In this document: positions 21,929-32,696 of the stretch, one piece after another
Numbering within the stretch: position 1 is the stretch's first letter
How the letters are laid out: every line of letters starts with the position of its first letter
Assembly: GCA_018350325.1 (NCBI GenBank)
Contig: JAEVLN010000003.1
Span: 3,564,441-3,628,440 of the forward strand
Direction: 5' to 3'
Length of the DNA stretch: 64,000 nt
From: Globodera rostochiensis
Lineage: Eukaryota > Nematoda > Chromadorea > Rhabditida > Heteroderidae
Translations under genes and position numbers: made by a program
Notes under the pieces: model-generated
Databases searched by the model: none
Seen by the model: only the letters and a program-made list of their open reading frames with translations
What the model was told of the DNA's origin: nothing

Positions 21929-24900
21929 ATGCTCAGCTTCAGAATTAGCCGGTCCCTGCTCGGTCCTTTCCCTCTGATCAGAACTGATCATTTTTTGCTG
22001 ACCACTGATCATTCAAATAAACGTCGACTCGTCCCTTTCAGAAGAATCCGTAGTCGCGCAACGCCCGTCGGCCGCACACACAGCGGAGGGCACATTGTCG
22101 AGCTGTTCGTCTTCATCCTCCGACTCTCTTTCCGCCACATCTTCCTCTCCATCCACCAGCAGAAGGGCATCAACTTATCGCCCGTCGAGGACGAAGGAAT
22201 ACGCGGCGGAAGAGGAGGGGGAAGGGGAAGCGGCCGAAGAGACCTTCCCGCTGATGTTTTACCAGCAGCAGCAACAAGTACATTAAGGGCAAGGAGAGAA
22301 TTTGTGGGCGAGAATAGGGACAGACTTACCGGCTTTGACGGGTTGTCCCAGGCGAGAATAGGGACAGACTTACCGGCTTTGACGGGTTGTCCCGGGCGAG
22401 AATAGGGACGGGGACATCCGGGGGTTGACGGGCTGAGGCCGTCCCCTCTAAATTCTTGGCACGAAAGTAAAATCTTTGATTCTAAAAAGCCAATGTCGAG
22501 ACCGAACTTCGCAAATTTCATTGAAAGGAGGCGGCCGTCGGAATGCTCGGCCCCGCATCGGCCGGGAGCAGTGCCATTCCGATTATTATCACCGGGTCCG
22601 CGTTGAACACGCCTCGGCCCAGCCAATCCGGAGGCGGCGGCCGCCCGCGGATGGGACGCCGCTTTACTCTCAACCCGCTGATTTTCGCAAAGGTCGCCCG
22701 GGGGGGGGGGGGGTTTTACAATTTGAATTGGGGACAGACATTGCTTTATTTTTAGAGTTTAAGCGTTTTGATCGTGAAACATTTGTTTTTTGATTGCTTT
22801 TTAAATGTCCTAATTTAAACACTTTTTGTGACAGTTTTATGATGGGGCGGGCAATCAAAAGATGGGCCAATGAATGAAATAATGTCAAATGCCCACGGGG
22901 ACATGGAAAAATGTCCGAAAAATCGATCAAATCTCCCGGGGGATTTGTTAAATTTTCCGGGGGTATTTGAACGATTTTGCAAATTCTTTTTTTGTTTGTT
23001 TGGCCCTCAAAAATGAACTAATAATTTTAGAGGGAAATTTTATGGAATTTTAAGAGATTGTGCCAAAAAAGATTTAGTTCTTTCTGCTTCTTAAGGCCAA
23101 GTCCGTCCATTTTCTCAACGGCTTTCGTCATTTTTAAACCAATAAAATCTTTAGGAAGAACGGGAAATGCGTCGTCAGTCGTTGGCACAACTGAAATTGT
23201 CCTATTACCCAAAAAACGGTGGGTGGACAAATTCAAATCCCCAAAATGCGTCGCGTTCACTAACTTTTCGCAGCCGACTACGACGACACGTCCAGTTGGG
23301 TGTGCCAATGGATGTTTTGGCTCCTTTCGTGGATTCTTTTGCTGCTAACCTTCCCCGTCTCCGTGTGCTTTTGCATCAAAGTGGGAAAGAATGAATGGCC
23401 GACGCCCCCCCCCAGGGGTTTCTGAATAATTCTGCAACAAGCCCCCCAGGGGTTTTTGAATAATTTTGCAATAAGCCCACCAGGGGTTTTTGAATAATTC
23501 TGCAACAAGCCCCCCAGGGGTTTCTGAATAATTCTGCAACAAGCCCCCCAGGGGTTTCTGAATAATTCTGCAACAATTGGAAGCCCCAGGGGTTTTTGAA
23601 TAATTCTGCAACAAGCCCCCCAGGGGTTTTTGAATAATTTTGCAACAAGCCCCCCAGGGGTTTTTGAATAATTTTGCAACAAGCCCCCCAGGGGTTTTTG
23701 AATAATTCTGCAACAAGCCCCCCAGGGGTTTCTGAATAATTCTTCAACAATTTGCAGATTGTCAAGGAATACGAACGTGCAGTCATTTTCCGATTGGGGC
23801 GACTGATCGGAGGGGGCGCCAAAGGGCCGGGTGAGTATTATTAAAAGCGATCGGAGTCCGATCTTTGAGTTTTGTTTGGCCTAAAATAAAATAATGCCTC
23901 GGCAAAAGGCATTTTTTGGGTGATGCCGTGCATTGAGTCGCACGTCCGCGTCGACCTTCGCACCGTTTCTTTCAGCGTTCCGCCGCAAGAAATTCTGACG
24001 AGGCAATTTTTGCTAATAATTAAATCATTTTATAACTTTTTTTAAAAATAGCAAAAGTTTTCACCATTCTCGGAAATTGAAAAGAAGGCATTAGTTTTTA
24101 TCATTCGTTAATTAAAAGCAAATTACGAATTAATTTGAAGCACATTTTACTTTTAGGGACTCTGTCACGGTGTCGGTGGACGCAGTCGTTTTTTATCGGA
24201 TTCTGAACCCCACGATAAGGTCGGAGAGGCTTTTTCGATGGGATTTAACAAATTCGAATTTCTTTGGGAGTTTTTTTTACATAAAAAGCTCGTCCTTTTT
24301 GCAGCGTTGCCAATGTGGAGAATGCGCACCATTCCACGCGTCTTTTGGCACAGACGACGATGCGCAATATGTTAGGCACAAGAACGCTGTCCGAAATTCT
24401 CTCCGATAGGGACGCAATTGCGATGGTAATTAGACTTAATGACCATTCATTTAAACAAACAAAACCCCCCAGGCAATGCAAACTCTGCTGGACGAGGCCA
24501 CCGATTCGTGGGGCATTAAAGTGGAAAGGGTGGAAATGTGAGGCCGTCCGTTTTATGTCCAAATAAATCGGATTTTAGCAAAGACGTCCGACTTCCGCTG
24601 CAACTTCAAAGGGCGATGGCCGCCGAGGCGGAGGCGACACGCGAAGCCCGGGCGAAAGTGCCAAGAAAATTCTGAGATTTTTTTGAGCCCCCCCCCCTCA
24701 GGTTATTGCAGCTGAGGGAGAACAGAGAGCGTCAAATTCGCTAAGAGAGGTAAAAACACCATTTTTTATTGAGAAATAATTAGTAAAAGTTTAGGCTGCC
24801 TCAATGCTGGAAAGTTCGCCCGCAGCGCTGCAACTTCGCTTTTTGCAAACGCTCAACACTGTGGCGGCGGAAAAGAACTCGACGATATCGTAGGGGGGGG

Positions 24901-25444
24901 TATCGTAGGGGGGGGGGGGGTACCGTACGGGGGGGGGGATTATCGAGGGGGGGGGGGGGTATCGTAGGGGGGGGGGTACCGTACGGGGGGGGGATTATCG
25001 TAGGGGGGGGGGGGTACCGTACGGGGGGGGATTATCGTAGGGGGGGGGTATCGTAGGGGGGGGGATTATCGTAGGGGGGGGGGTATCGTAGGGGGGGGGG
25101 ATTATCGTAGGGGGGGGGTACCTACGGGGGGGGGATTATCGTAGGGGGGGGGGTATCGTAGGGGGGGGGGGGTATCGTAGGGGGGGGGGGGTACCGTACG
25201 GGGGGGGGGGGTACCGTACGGGGGGGGGGGGGGTACCGTAGGTGGGGATTATCGTAGGGGGGGGGGTATCGTAGGGGGGGGGGGGGGGTAAGGGGGGGGT
25301 ACCGTACGGGGGGGGGGATTACCGTAGGGGGGGAGGGTTATCAAAATGTGACCATTTTATGTAAACATTGGCCGGCCTTCGAATTACTTTTTTTGTCAGG
25401 TTCCGATTCCGATCGAATTGGTGCGCCATTTTCTCTCCAAATGA
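21929..25444 (+). CDS. Stomatin/MEC-2/UNC-1 family membrane protein
   Basis: Integral membrane protein with a stomatin (band 7/SPFH) domain; relatives modulate ion channels in membrane microdomains. The best start is ATG 21929 with a short first exon to 21962 joined to 22042 in phase. The exon to about 22276 is Ser-rich then acidic (EEEGEGEAAEE). Next exon about 22508-22690. The exon at about 23279-23366 has the hydrophobic hairpin (WMFWLLSWILLLLTFPVSVC). The domain continues IVKEYERAVIFRLGRL (about 23757), VDLRTVSFSVPPQEIL (23955), DSVTVSVDAVVFYRI (24160), TRLLAQTTMRNMLGTRTLSE (24335), LLDEATDSWGIKVERVEI (24485), AMAAEAEATREARAKV (24610) and SPAALQLRFLQTLNTVAAEK (24815). The last exon from 25400 reads VPIPIELVRHFLSK, stop 25442-25444. 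Introns contain three tandem arrays; the last one touches the exon border. The first exon is less sure than the rest. Confidence 0.9.
22308..22420. repeat. 44-bp tandem duplication in a stomatin intron
   Basis: About 2.5 copies of a 44-bp unit beginning GGCGAGAATAGGGACAGACT, in the second visible intron of the stomatin gene. Confidence 0.85.
23404..23750. repeat. 34-bp tandem array in a stomatin intron, about 10 copies
   Basis: Units of about 34 bp with core CCCCCCAGGGGTTTTTGAAT followed by AATTCTGCAAC. One copy near 23575 carries an insertion (AATTGGAAG). The array fills nearly the whole intron between the membrane-hairpin exon and the exon starting at 23757; the last unit runs into the true acceptor (TTTGCAG). 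Long minus-strand open frames here are products of the repeat. Confidence 0.95.
24888..25335. repeat. G-run tandem array in the last stomatin intron
   Basis: Degenerate units of ATTATCGTA or TACCGTAC followed by 8-13 Gs, repeated more than 20 times on the plus strand. The array starts exactly at the 3' end of the exon (codons for NSTI, then TCGTAGGGG). Confidence 0.93.
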
Positions 25445-26912
25445 TTCGTCGAATGCATCAGCAGTTTGTGATCGGACAATTAGGCCAATTTGAACTCAGA
25501 ATTTTTAATAATTTTTGACAAAGTTTTTGAATTTCAAAGTCCACGATTAAACAAAAGATTTGATTAATCCGGCCGGTCTTCACCTTGAGGAACATCCGCC
25601 CGATTCTTTCCCGACGAATTTGCCATTAATTCCCGTCACATTCCGTCATCCCCCACGGCAACAGATGTTCTTTTCTGTTCCCTCCCCTCCCTTCCGTTCA
25701 AATATTATTTATTAATGACTGGGCAAAAGGTCAAATTGCCTATTTGGGAATGGAATGCCACTGGGGAAGGGCATTCGTTCTCGTGCCCGGGGGCTAATTG
25801 CCGGATTCATTCCATGCCTTCCGGGGATTTAGGCGGCATTCCTTCAAAAGTGGTCACCGAAGAGTTGCGCAAGGGACCTTTAATTGTAATAAATGACGGA
25901 GAGATTTTATTTATGATGAATTAATAATAAAATTACGGTTTGGACGGGTCGTGGCAACTTTCGGTCACCAAAAGAGGCAAAAGTTAGCCATAAATCACTT
26001 TTTGTTAAATCTTTCGTTCGTAAAAATGTAAAAAGCCCTTAAGGGGCGGAATTTGCAGGGCAATTGTTAGGGAGGGCCGCCAATTAACCGATGGAAAGCG
26101 CCTTTTCTTAAATAAATTGGGCCTTTTTCTGAGACGAATCCGTGAAAATTGGCATTTTCCGCATCGTCGAGCATTTTCGCCCAAAATATGTGTGCGTTTG
26201 ACCCTTTGATTTGGGCGGCAAAAAGCGTCCATTCATTCATCCATCAACCACCGCAGGGCAAATTACGCAATTCCCCCGGGGGGGGGGGGGGAATGACTGG
26301 ATCAAGAGAAAAAGACATTAGCTCATGATAACTTGTCCATGCAAATTACAGCAAATAATCGACACGGAAAGAACAAAAAAAACATTTATGTTAAAAAGGC
26401 ATTAAACAGTGTAAAAAGGACCTTATTGAAGAAAAAGGATGCGTTTATTCACAAAACAAATTTGGCATCAAAAAAAAATGAAAAAAAAATTGGCATAAAA
26501 TTGGGCACTTTCTCACAACGGCGGTCAAATAAAAGGGTTATTCGAAGTGAGGGGATTCCGGCAACTTGGCACGACAAATATGGAAAAATTTGGGCATTGA
26601 TCAGTGATCAGGATGGTTGGTCTTCGAATGTTGTGGCACAATGTCTCAGGATGTTTGGTCTTAGGATGTTGTGGCACAATGTTTCAGGATGTTTGGTCTT
26701 CGAATGTTGTGGCACAATGTCTCAGGATGTTTGGTCTTAGAATGTTGTGGCACAATGTCTCAGGATGTTTGGTCTTAGAATGTTATGGCACAATGTCTCA
26801 GGATGTTTGGTCTTAGAATGTTATGGCACAATGTCTGTCAATTTTCTATTGGTGTCTTTCCCAAAGTCCGCGCTCCGTCGAAGAGCCGCCGCCCACCGAA
26901 CGACGCGCTTAT
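25445..26912. other. Convergent intergenic region, stomatin and bHLH
   Basis: About 1.5 kb. Probable stomatin 3' untranslated region with AATAAA at about 25926. A 69-codon open frame (25715-25924) has no recognisable domain and I do not call it a gene. A 38-bp array lies at 26615-26835. Confidence 0.5.
26615..26835. repeat. 38-bp tandem array, about 6 copies
   Basis: Head-to-tail units with core GGTCTTAGAATGTTGTGGCA and CAATGTCTCAGGATGTTT, just downstream of the bHLH stop codon. Copies differ by single bases. Small open frames here are repeat artefacts. Confidence 0.95.
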
Positions 26913-27713
26913 TCATTCCGACGGCGACTTGGCCGAATTGTCGTCGTCTCTTTGCCCTTTAAACAATCGTCCAAATCGGTGATGTAAGTCTGTGCCATTT
27001 TCAGCGTATCGAATTTTGAAAGCTTTTGCCCGTTTTCCAAAGGCGGCACGACGGCGCGGAGCTTAAAGGGAAAGGACAAATTAATTAATCATTTGAAAGA
27101 CATTTTGGGCCAGAGAAGAAGCCGTGCCGTACCTTCTCGTAGGCATTGTTCAAAAGGTTCATTCTCTTCCGTTCACGTGCATTTGCATTCTGAAAGAAAA
27201 CAAATTGGGGGGGGGGGGGGGGGGGTTTGTCGATTTGTCAATTGCCATTGTCGTCACATTGTCCCACCTCTCTCCGTATCCGCAAAAGTTGGGGACTCGG
27301 CGTTTTGTAGCGGCGATTGGCGCCACCTTTGGGCCTTTTTGGGGATGTTTTTGGTGCTGCGGTTGTGCCGCATTTTGTTGCCCGCCCTTTTATTGGCAGG
27401 CAATTAGACGCGGTTGAAGAACTTAATGGCCAATTTAGTGGCCAATTAAAAGAATTTTCGTCGGATTCAAAACTTACAATTGCTTTGCTGCATTTGGAGG
27501 CATTTGAGGGGGGGCAATAAGGCCAAAGTCCCAGCAAATCAGTGAGGGGTCGAAGTTGGAAGGCGCCGGCGGGGGGTACGGATGCCACGGCAGGAAATTG
27601 GGCGAGGAAAGGCACGAGGCGGACGCGGAGGACGAGGCGGACGAGCAAAAGGACGGCGAGGACACCGAAGCGGCCGCAGCCACCGCGCGGGAGGCGAAGA
27701 AAGGCATTGGCAT
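26913..27713 (-). CDS. Atonal/LIN-32-type bHLH transcription factor
   Basis: Start ATG at 27713 ([20 protein letters not shown]), exon 1 to about 27476. The first intron probably ends near 27421, restoring the frame. Exon 2 runs to 27268 and ends in the Atonal-type lead [16 protein letters not shown]. Exon 3 is 27190-27133 ([19 protein letters not shown]) and exon 4 27062-26913 ([30 protein letters not shown]). The basic region, helix 1, loop with LxxGQKLSKxxTL and helix 2 are complete; about 50 further residues include an Arg-rich tail, stop 26913-26915. Atonal factors drive proneural fate in animals. LIN-32 is the closest nematode relative I can name, but orthology needs a tree. Serine- and alanine-rich N-terminus. 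The first intron borders are my best guess. Confidence 0.85.
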
Positions 27714-30408
27714 TTTGTGTTTAATTATTCAGAGAATTTTCTGGCGATTCCAACCCAACGAAGAATAAATGTTTTTTAAATGAAATTGACGAAGAATAAA
27801 TGTTTTTTAAATGAAATCGAATTGCTCGACAATGTCCACGCGTGGCGTCTGTAATTCCAATTCCTTTCCCTTTTTTCGAATTTTAGAAAGGACGGTGGCC
27901 TAATAAACATAAAGCTGAACATTGTGGGGAAATACGGTACTTCTTCATGGGGGCAATTTGAAGCTGTGAATGGTTGGGTTGGGTGTTGTGATGGTGACAA
28001 TAATGTTCATCTCCTGCCGCTGGTTCTGTTCTCGGGAGGGGCGTGGCCCGGGGGTTGCGACTTAAGACGGCGAATGAGTCGCCCCGGGGGTAATTGCCCT
28101 TTTTGGCTGAACGGTCTGGCGCAACAGATGTGCCAACGGAGCAATTTTGACTGGGAGGGTGGGGAATCGTCCCCGGAGGGGATGGCCGCGACTTACGACA
28201 ATTTCAAATCTTCGGATAATGGAGGACAGCGATTAAATCAGTTGTGTGCTTCAACATTACAGTACAGCATCAGCAAATGACATTTGTTTATTAATAAGAA
28301 AGTGGTGACGTGCCATTCAGAATTTGGTTTATTATGGGCAGATTTATTCGTTTACGAAATTGTGATTTCAATTGTTTTGTTGCGAAGGTGACCGACCATT
28401 CCGGCACATTCCATGCCAGTCTTCGCATACAGTAAGTATCGTCGTCCCCTTCCGGTTAAAAATACCCCCCCCCCCCTTTTCGTCGTTGAATTTGACCGGG
28501 GGGGGGGGGATTTGGCACTTCAAGAACCCTATTTTGGCAACGCTGGGGGTATTGTAAGGGCTTTGGTGGTCCGTGCTGTTATGGCCGTGCCGTCGTCCCG
28601 GTTTAGACCGACCCCCCCCCCAAAAAAAGGTCCCTGGTTTCGACCCCTTTTACTTTACGCGAACAATGAAGAATGCCAGTGATTGATTATAAAGATAACG
28701 CGTTCAAATTTAACTAAATAATATTTAAATGATTTTAACTGATGAATTTTTATTCCCATTTTCTGATCACCGACAAACATTGCGGAGGATTTTGACAAAG
28801 AAAAGGGGGAGGGGGAGGGAAATGCGATCACTTAAGTGGGAAATGACCTCACAAATGTTTGGCGCCGAAACTTGCACTTCCGCCCATTTCGGCACCGTCT
28901 CTGATGACGACGAGGCAGGCGAGTGTTTACATAGCGATTAAAGCGGGGGGGGGGGGAGGGGGGGGGGGGATGAATTGATGGAAAAGGACTTTTGTGGAGA
29001 AGATGAATGATGTGAGGGCGGAAAACGGAGAGGATGCAATTGGAAGATGCATATTGTGGAGAGAGTTGGCGCTGATTTGGAAAGAGAGTCTCAGAACCTT
29101 TCATGGCGGGAGGAGGCTAATAGTGCCAATGCCCGACGGGGACGGATGCGTTGGGACGGCCAAAGCACTCGCCGCTTTTATCCATTTCAAATGCCCACAC
29201 AGAAAGAGCCTTTAAAGCAGTCGTAAAATGATTCACTATAAATGTGTAACCGGATGAAAGGGCGGATGAAAGTTTATGAGTGCCAGTAATGTCACAGGAA
29301 ACGGAGGGGGGGGGGATAAAAGAGGAATATAAATGGACGGGGGCTGAGTAAAATCATTTTATGAACGGCGGCGGAAAAAACACTAAATGGAGAATGAATG
29401 CGATGGGGAGCGCACAAAAACCCGCAAAACCGAAAAGGGGCGGAGGAATGGAAGAAGAAATTGACGAGCGGAAGGAAGAATAAAAGTGAGGAAGAGGAAG
29501 GGAGGAAGGAATGGGAGAAGAAGAAATTGAAAAGTGAGGAAGAGAAAGGGAGGAAGGAATGGGACAAGAAAAGAAGTTGAGGGAGGGCGGGGGGGGGGGG
29601 GAAGGTATCACAGCAAGCGCATTGGGAAGCCTTGGGGGCGAACTCACTTGAGAGGAAGAGAGCCAAGCTAACTCAGCCCATCCGTCCGTCCGTCTCGCTT
29701 ATCACTTCGTCATCTTCCAAAGAATGGAGGAACGAATGCCCCCGGGGCAAATGCCTTTCTCTGCAGGTGATAATAACTCATAAAATAATTGCATTTCATT
29801 GTCCCCTTCACTCCCTACGGTAATGCCCACGAGGGAGGGAAGGGATGGTGTGAATGAATGGAGGCAGTCCATTTGGGACGGATGGGGCGGAGAGGAGAGA
29901 TTGACCGGGGCAGATAAGTGAAGCAGCGGGGAGGGAGGGGAACTTGACAATTTTTAAATGGAAGATCCGACAAGAAAGACATACACACAGAAATGATGAA
30001 ACCTCGTCCAACCCATTGGTTAAATAATCCGAAAAATTTTGGACAATGGATGAGAGGGGGTAGGGGTAGGGGGGAGGGCATTGGCATTCAAACGCGAGAG
30101 AAAGGCAAATTACGCAAATTTAAAATAATGAACCCAAAAACAAACAGAAGAAAAGATGCTGTTGACAATACAGAACAGAGGCCAACAAATTGAGATGGTA
30201 TTGTCGAGAATCACCAAACCGTCGAGACAAATGACAAATCACTCTTCTGCCCGTCCACAACCAATGGAATTCCTCACAAAGTTAATTTTAACAAATCAAA
30301 AATGGCAATAAAACCAATCAATTCACAAAACAAAAGCGTACCGACTTTTCGACGTCTTCAGAATGTTCTCGACTCCGGTCCTTTCCGTTCGTTCTCTCCT
30401 CGCCTCTC
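27714..30408. other. Long gene-free region, G-rich and purine-rich
   Basis: About 2.7 kb upstream of the bHLH gene and downstream of the ALR gene. It contains a 29-bp direct duplication (about 27765-27815), G/C homopolymers (28466-28510, 28945-28970, 29588-29602), a purine-rich tract (29440-29585, GAAGAAATTG/GGAAGGAATGGG repeats) and GGGAGGG-rich sequence near 29850-29940. Open frames on both strands are low-complexity. It could hold regulatory DNA of the bHLH gene, without a recognised motif. Confidence 0.45.
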
Positions 30409-31110
30409 TCACGGATTGCACGACCCGTCCTTCCACCCGTCGCTCCACCGTTCCATCACGCGCGCGCAGTCAAAGCATTCTTTTCCCAACTTCGCATTGA
30501 CGCGGTTGTGAACTTCGCACATCCAACGGGCGAACGCGTGGCGTGTGTCCAACGCAGGCGGATGCGTGCGGAGGTCGGCGCGGAAGTCGGCAGCGCAGTG
30601 ATCGCAGGGATAAGTCTGAAAAGGGACAAATGGAGCAAAATGGCAGGCAAGACAAATGACCAATTTGCGTAAATTAGGGCGAAAATATCAATTCAAATTT
30701 ACCAGAGAGGGGAGGACATTTTAGGGAGCCGAACCTTCGAAATTCCGTCGAGCGTTTGCTGCATGTTCACTTTCTCTTGCTGCGTGGGCTCTCTCGGGTA
30801 GTAGACGGACATCGTGTGCAGCAAATTCCATGTCGATCTGAAAATGAGGAGCAATCTTTCTATCAGTTAATTGGATCGACCTGCCCAATTCGTCCTTATC
30901 CAGTGGGCAATCCGTTCGCCTCTCTCTTGTTGCATTCGAAGACGAGGAACTGCTCGATGTCGATGGATTGTCGCCCGAATTTTGTTGCTGCTGCCCCGTC
31001 CCGTCGGGTCGGTCAGCCGACTTTCTCTTGCCCATCATCCGAAGCATGTCCTCGAAGCTAAAGCAAGCTTTGCAGGGCCTGCCCTCGTCATTTCGTGGTC
31101 CGAGATCCAT
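30409..31110 (-). CDS. GFER: Erv1/ALR (GFER) FAD-linked sulfhydryl oxidase
   Basis: Mitochondrial intermembrane-space oxidase that reoxidises Mia40 in the disulphide relay, passing electrons to cytochrome c. Start ATG 31110 (MDLGPRNDEGRPCKACFSF). A Gln/Ser-rich spacer follows, then CPLDKDELGR. Exon 2 starts at about 30839: STWNLLHTMSVYYPREPTQQ. Exon 3 (about 30615-30409): TYPCDHCAADFRADLRTHPP, ARWMCEVHNRVNAKLGKECF, WSDGWKDGSC. Phases fit at both introns. The redox pair is CDHC, the N-terminal shuttle pair CKAC, and the FAD-binding HxxxN and late CxxxC-like cysteines (CFDC) are present. The protein ends in SCNP, stop 30409-30411. The spacer between residues 25 and 65 is longer than in vertebrate ALR. 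Confidence 0.95.
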
Positions 31111-31559
31111 CAAAATTCCGCACTTTTTTCCAAATCCTACTTTTTAGTAAAAATACAAGCTCGGAATCTTTCAGAAACCCATTCTTTAATAAACAAAAAA
31201 TAATATTAGCTATTTTATACAGGAAGTCTATTGATGGTGTGTGTGTAAGAACAATAAAAACAAACAAAAAAAACAATGCTAATTAAAGTCCAAAAGATCA
31301 TATAAAATCATCTAATCTATGATTTCAACATCTAAGATTTTAAAAACAATTTTTTTCAAAGTCCCTAAAAAGTTGTTTCTAGGGGTATCCGGGGGCGTAG
31401 AATCCGAATCTGCCCTTTGTTGTAGTTTTGTGATTTTTTGAATGATTTTGAGGCCAAAATTTTTTATTGGAAAATTTTGAATTTTACGAAAGAATTCGGG
31501 GCCGGGATTAGAAATTGGTCGAAATGGAGTTCAGACTCAGATTGTACGCCCCCGGATAC

Positions 31560-31665
31560 CCCTAGAAACGATGTCATATTCGTGATCAGCGACCCCGATA
31601 ACCCCCGAGTGGTTCTCAGAATTGCGTAAAACCCTCTTAAACATCTTTTTTTTTGTGGGACCCTC
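31560..31665 (-). repeat. Dispersed repeat family Y, copy 3
   Basis: Reverse-oriented copy: GATGTCATATTCGTGATCAG, CGACCCCGATAACCCCCGAG, CAGAATTGCGTAAAACCC, a T run and GTGGGACC, then it is cut by the TCTCGAGA-rich tract. Confidence 0.75.
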
Positions 31666-31785
31666 GACGAGATTCTCGAGAAATCTCGTCTCGACATCTC
31701 GTCTCGAACAAAACTGAATTTTCGAGATTTTTCGAGACACGAGATTTTTTCGAGAATCTCGTCTCGAGTCTCGCTCGAAGCTCAA
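31665..31785. repeat. TCTCGAGA-rich inverted-repeat tract
   Basis: Many overlapping copies of GAGATTCTCGAG, ATCTCGTCTCGA and their complements occur on both sides of a short centre near 31725, so the tract can fold on itself. It abuts a reverse copy of the dispersed repeat. Origin unknown. Confidence 0.65.
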
Positions 31786-32075
31786 GTCCGGGCTCTAGTT
31801 TTAACCCTCTCCCTTCCAACAAATAAATCATTTTACAGTCGTGTCAGGAACTTCCAACCTTTCCTGACGCAGTCCCACCAGCCACACCGATGGTAAAAGG
31901 CGAATTTGTCATTTTACCTTCGTCTGATGGGCACAATTGTAAAGCGTGGATGTAAACAGATATTTTTTATGAAGCAGAAATTCATCGAAACAAGTTTGGA
32001 AAACGTTTCAACAACTGTTTATGCCGTCACAAATTTCGGCTCAATAACATAAATCAGGCGGTCGCTCCCAACTTC

Positions 32076-32696
32076 TCAGGCCTCGGTTGGCATACTTCGA
32101 ATGATGTCCGAGTCACCCGGGTCAGTGATGGAAAGCATCGACACATGAAACAGCTTGCCACACGCGGTGCCCAGTTCGATGTTGTTACCGTGGTACTCGT
32201 GCACTCCGGTCCGGGACAGCATCGCGTAATATTCAATTTCGCTACGTCTAAAAGAAATTGATTTTTCCCGCCATGAATAAACATAACAAAACATGCCAAA
32301 AACTAAACACAGACGACTGAAATTTCAGAGAATCCCTGGGGATCCACCCCCCCCCCGTCCCCCAGCAGTCAGGAAACCGCCCCTCTGCCCCAAACAAAAA
32401 ACAACTCCATCTCGTTGAATCTTTGGATAAAAGCGCTTCTTGTCAGTTTATGAAGAAACCTGAGAGTGGGACAGTTTATGAAGAAACCTGAGAGTGGGAG
32501 TGTTGCTGGAGATGATGACCAGCTTTGCTTTGCCCGACCGAAGTGTTTTCAGTGTTTGTTTGTAGCCGAGGCAGTATTTGCCCGACTTGGTCACCATTGC
32601 CAGCCTCGCGTTGATGTTCTCAGCGGATTTTTTCTAAAATTGTTTTTTATCCTCGAACACTAAAAGAACATTTCAGACCTGTTTACCAATGGCCAT
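32076..32696 (-). CDS. rpl-30: 60S ribosomal protein eL30
   Basis: Ribosomal large-subunit protein. Start ATG 32696 gives MAIGKQ. Exon 2 from about 32635 gives [40 protein letters not shown] and ISSNTPTLR. Exon 3 from about 32248 gives [40 protein letters not shown] and [16 protein letters not shown], stop 32076-32078. Full length for the family (about 113 residues) and strongly conserved. Short 5' exon of six codons is usual for ribosomal protein genes. Odd: the donor of intron 2 lies in a perfect 28-bp tandem duplication (32444-32499), so two identical donors exist; only the upstream one keeps the frame. Confidence 0.97.
32444..32499. repeat. 28-bp duplication covering the eL30 splice donor
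   Basis: Two identical adjacent copies (32444-32471 and 32472-32499), core CAGTTTATGAAGAAACCTGA. In minus-strand sense each contains CTCTCAG|GTTTCTTC, a possible exon/intron border. Confidence 0.95.

Larger units (their letters stand above)
31111..32075. other. Intergenic region with dispersed repeats
   Basis: About 960 bp upstream of ALR and downstream of eL30. It holds dispersed-repeat copies (31380-31665) and an imperfect palindromic tract rich in CTCGAGA/TCTCGTC (31665-31785). No exon supported. Confidence 0.55.

Noticed and set aside
22009..22626. 205-codon minus-strand frame
   Set aside because: Shadow of the stomatin exons and of the 44-bp duplication; the plus-strand frames have phase-consistent splice sites and a known domain downstream.
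23278..23822. Three overlapping minus-strand frames of 120-150 codons with QNYSKTPGGL-type repeats
   Set aside because: Translation of the 34-bp array inside the stomatin intron, opposite to the gene.
25715..25924. 69-codon plus-strand frame after the stomatin stop
   Set aside because: No domain, no splice link to a neighbour, followed at once by AATAAA; more likely 3' untranslated sequence.
27238..27648. 136-codon minus-strand frame as a single bHLH exon
   Set aside because: It has no ATG start. The frame from ATG 27713 plus a 55-bp intron explains the N-terminus better.
29292..29666. Ser/Phe-rich minus-strand frames
   Set aside because: Complement of a purine-rich tract; low complexity only.
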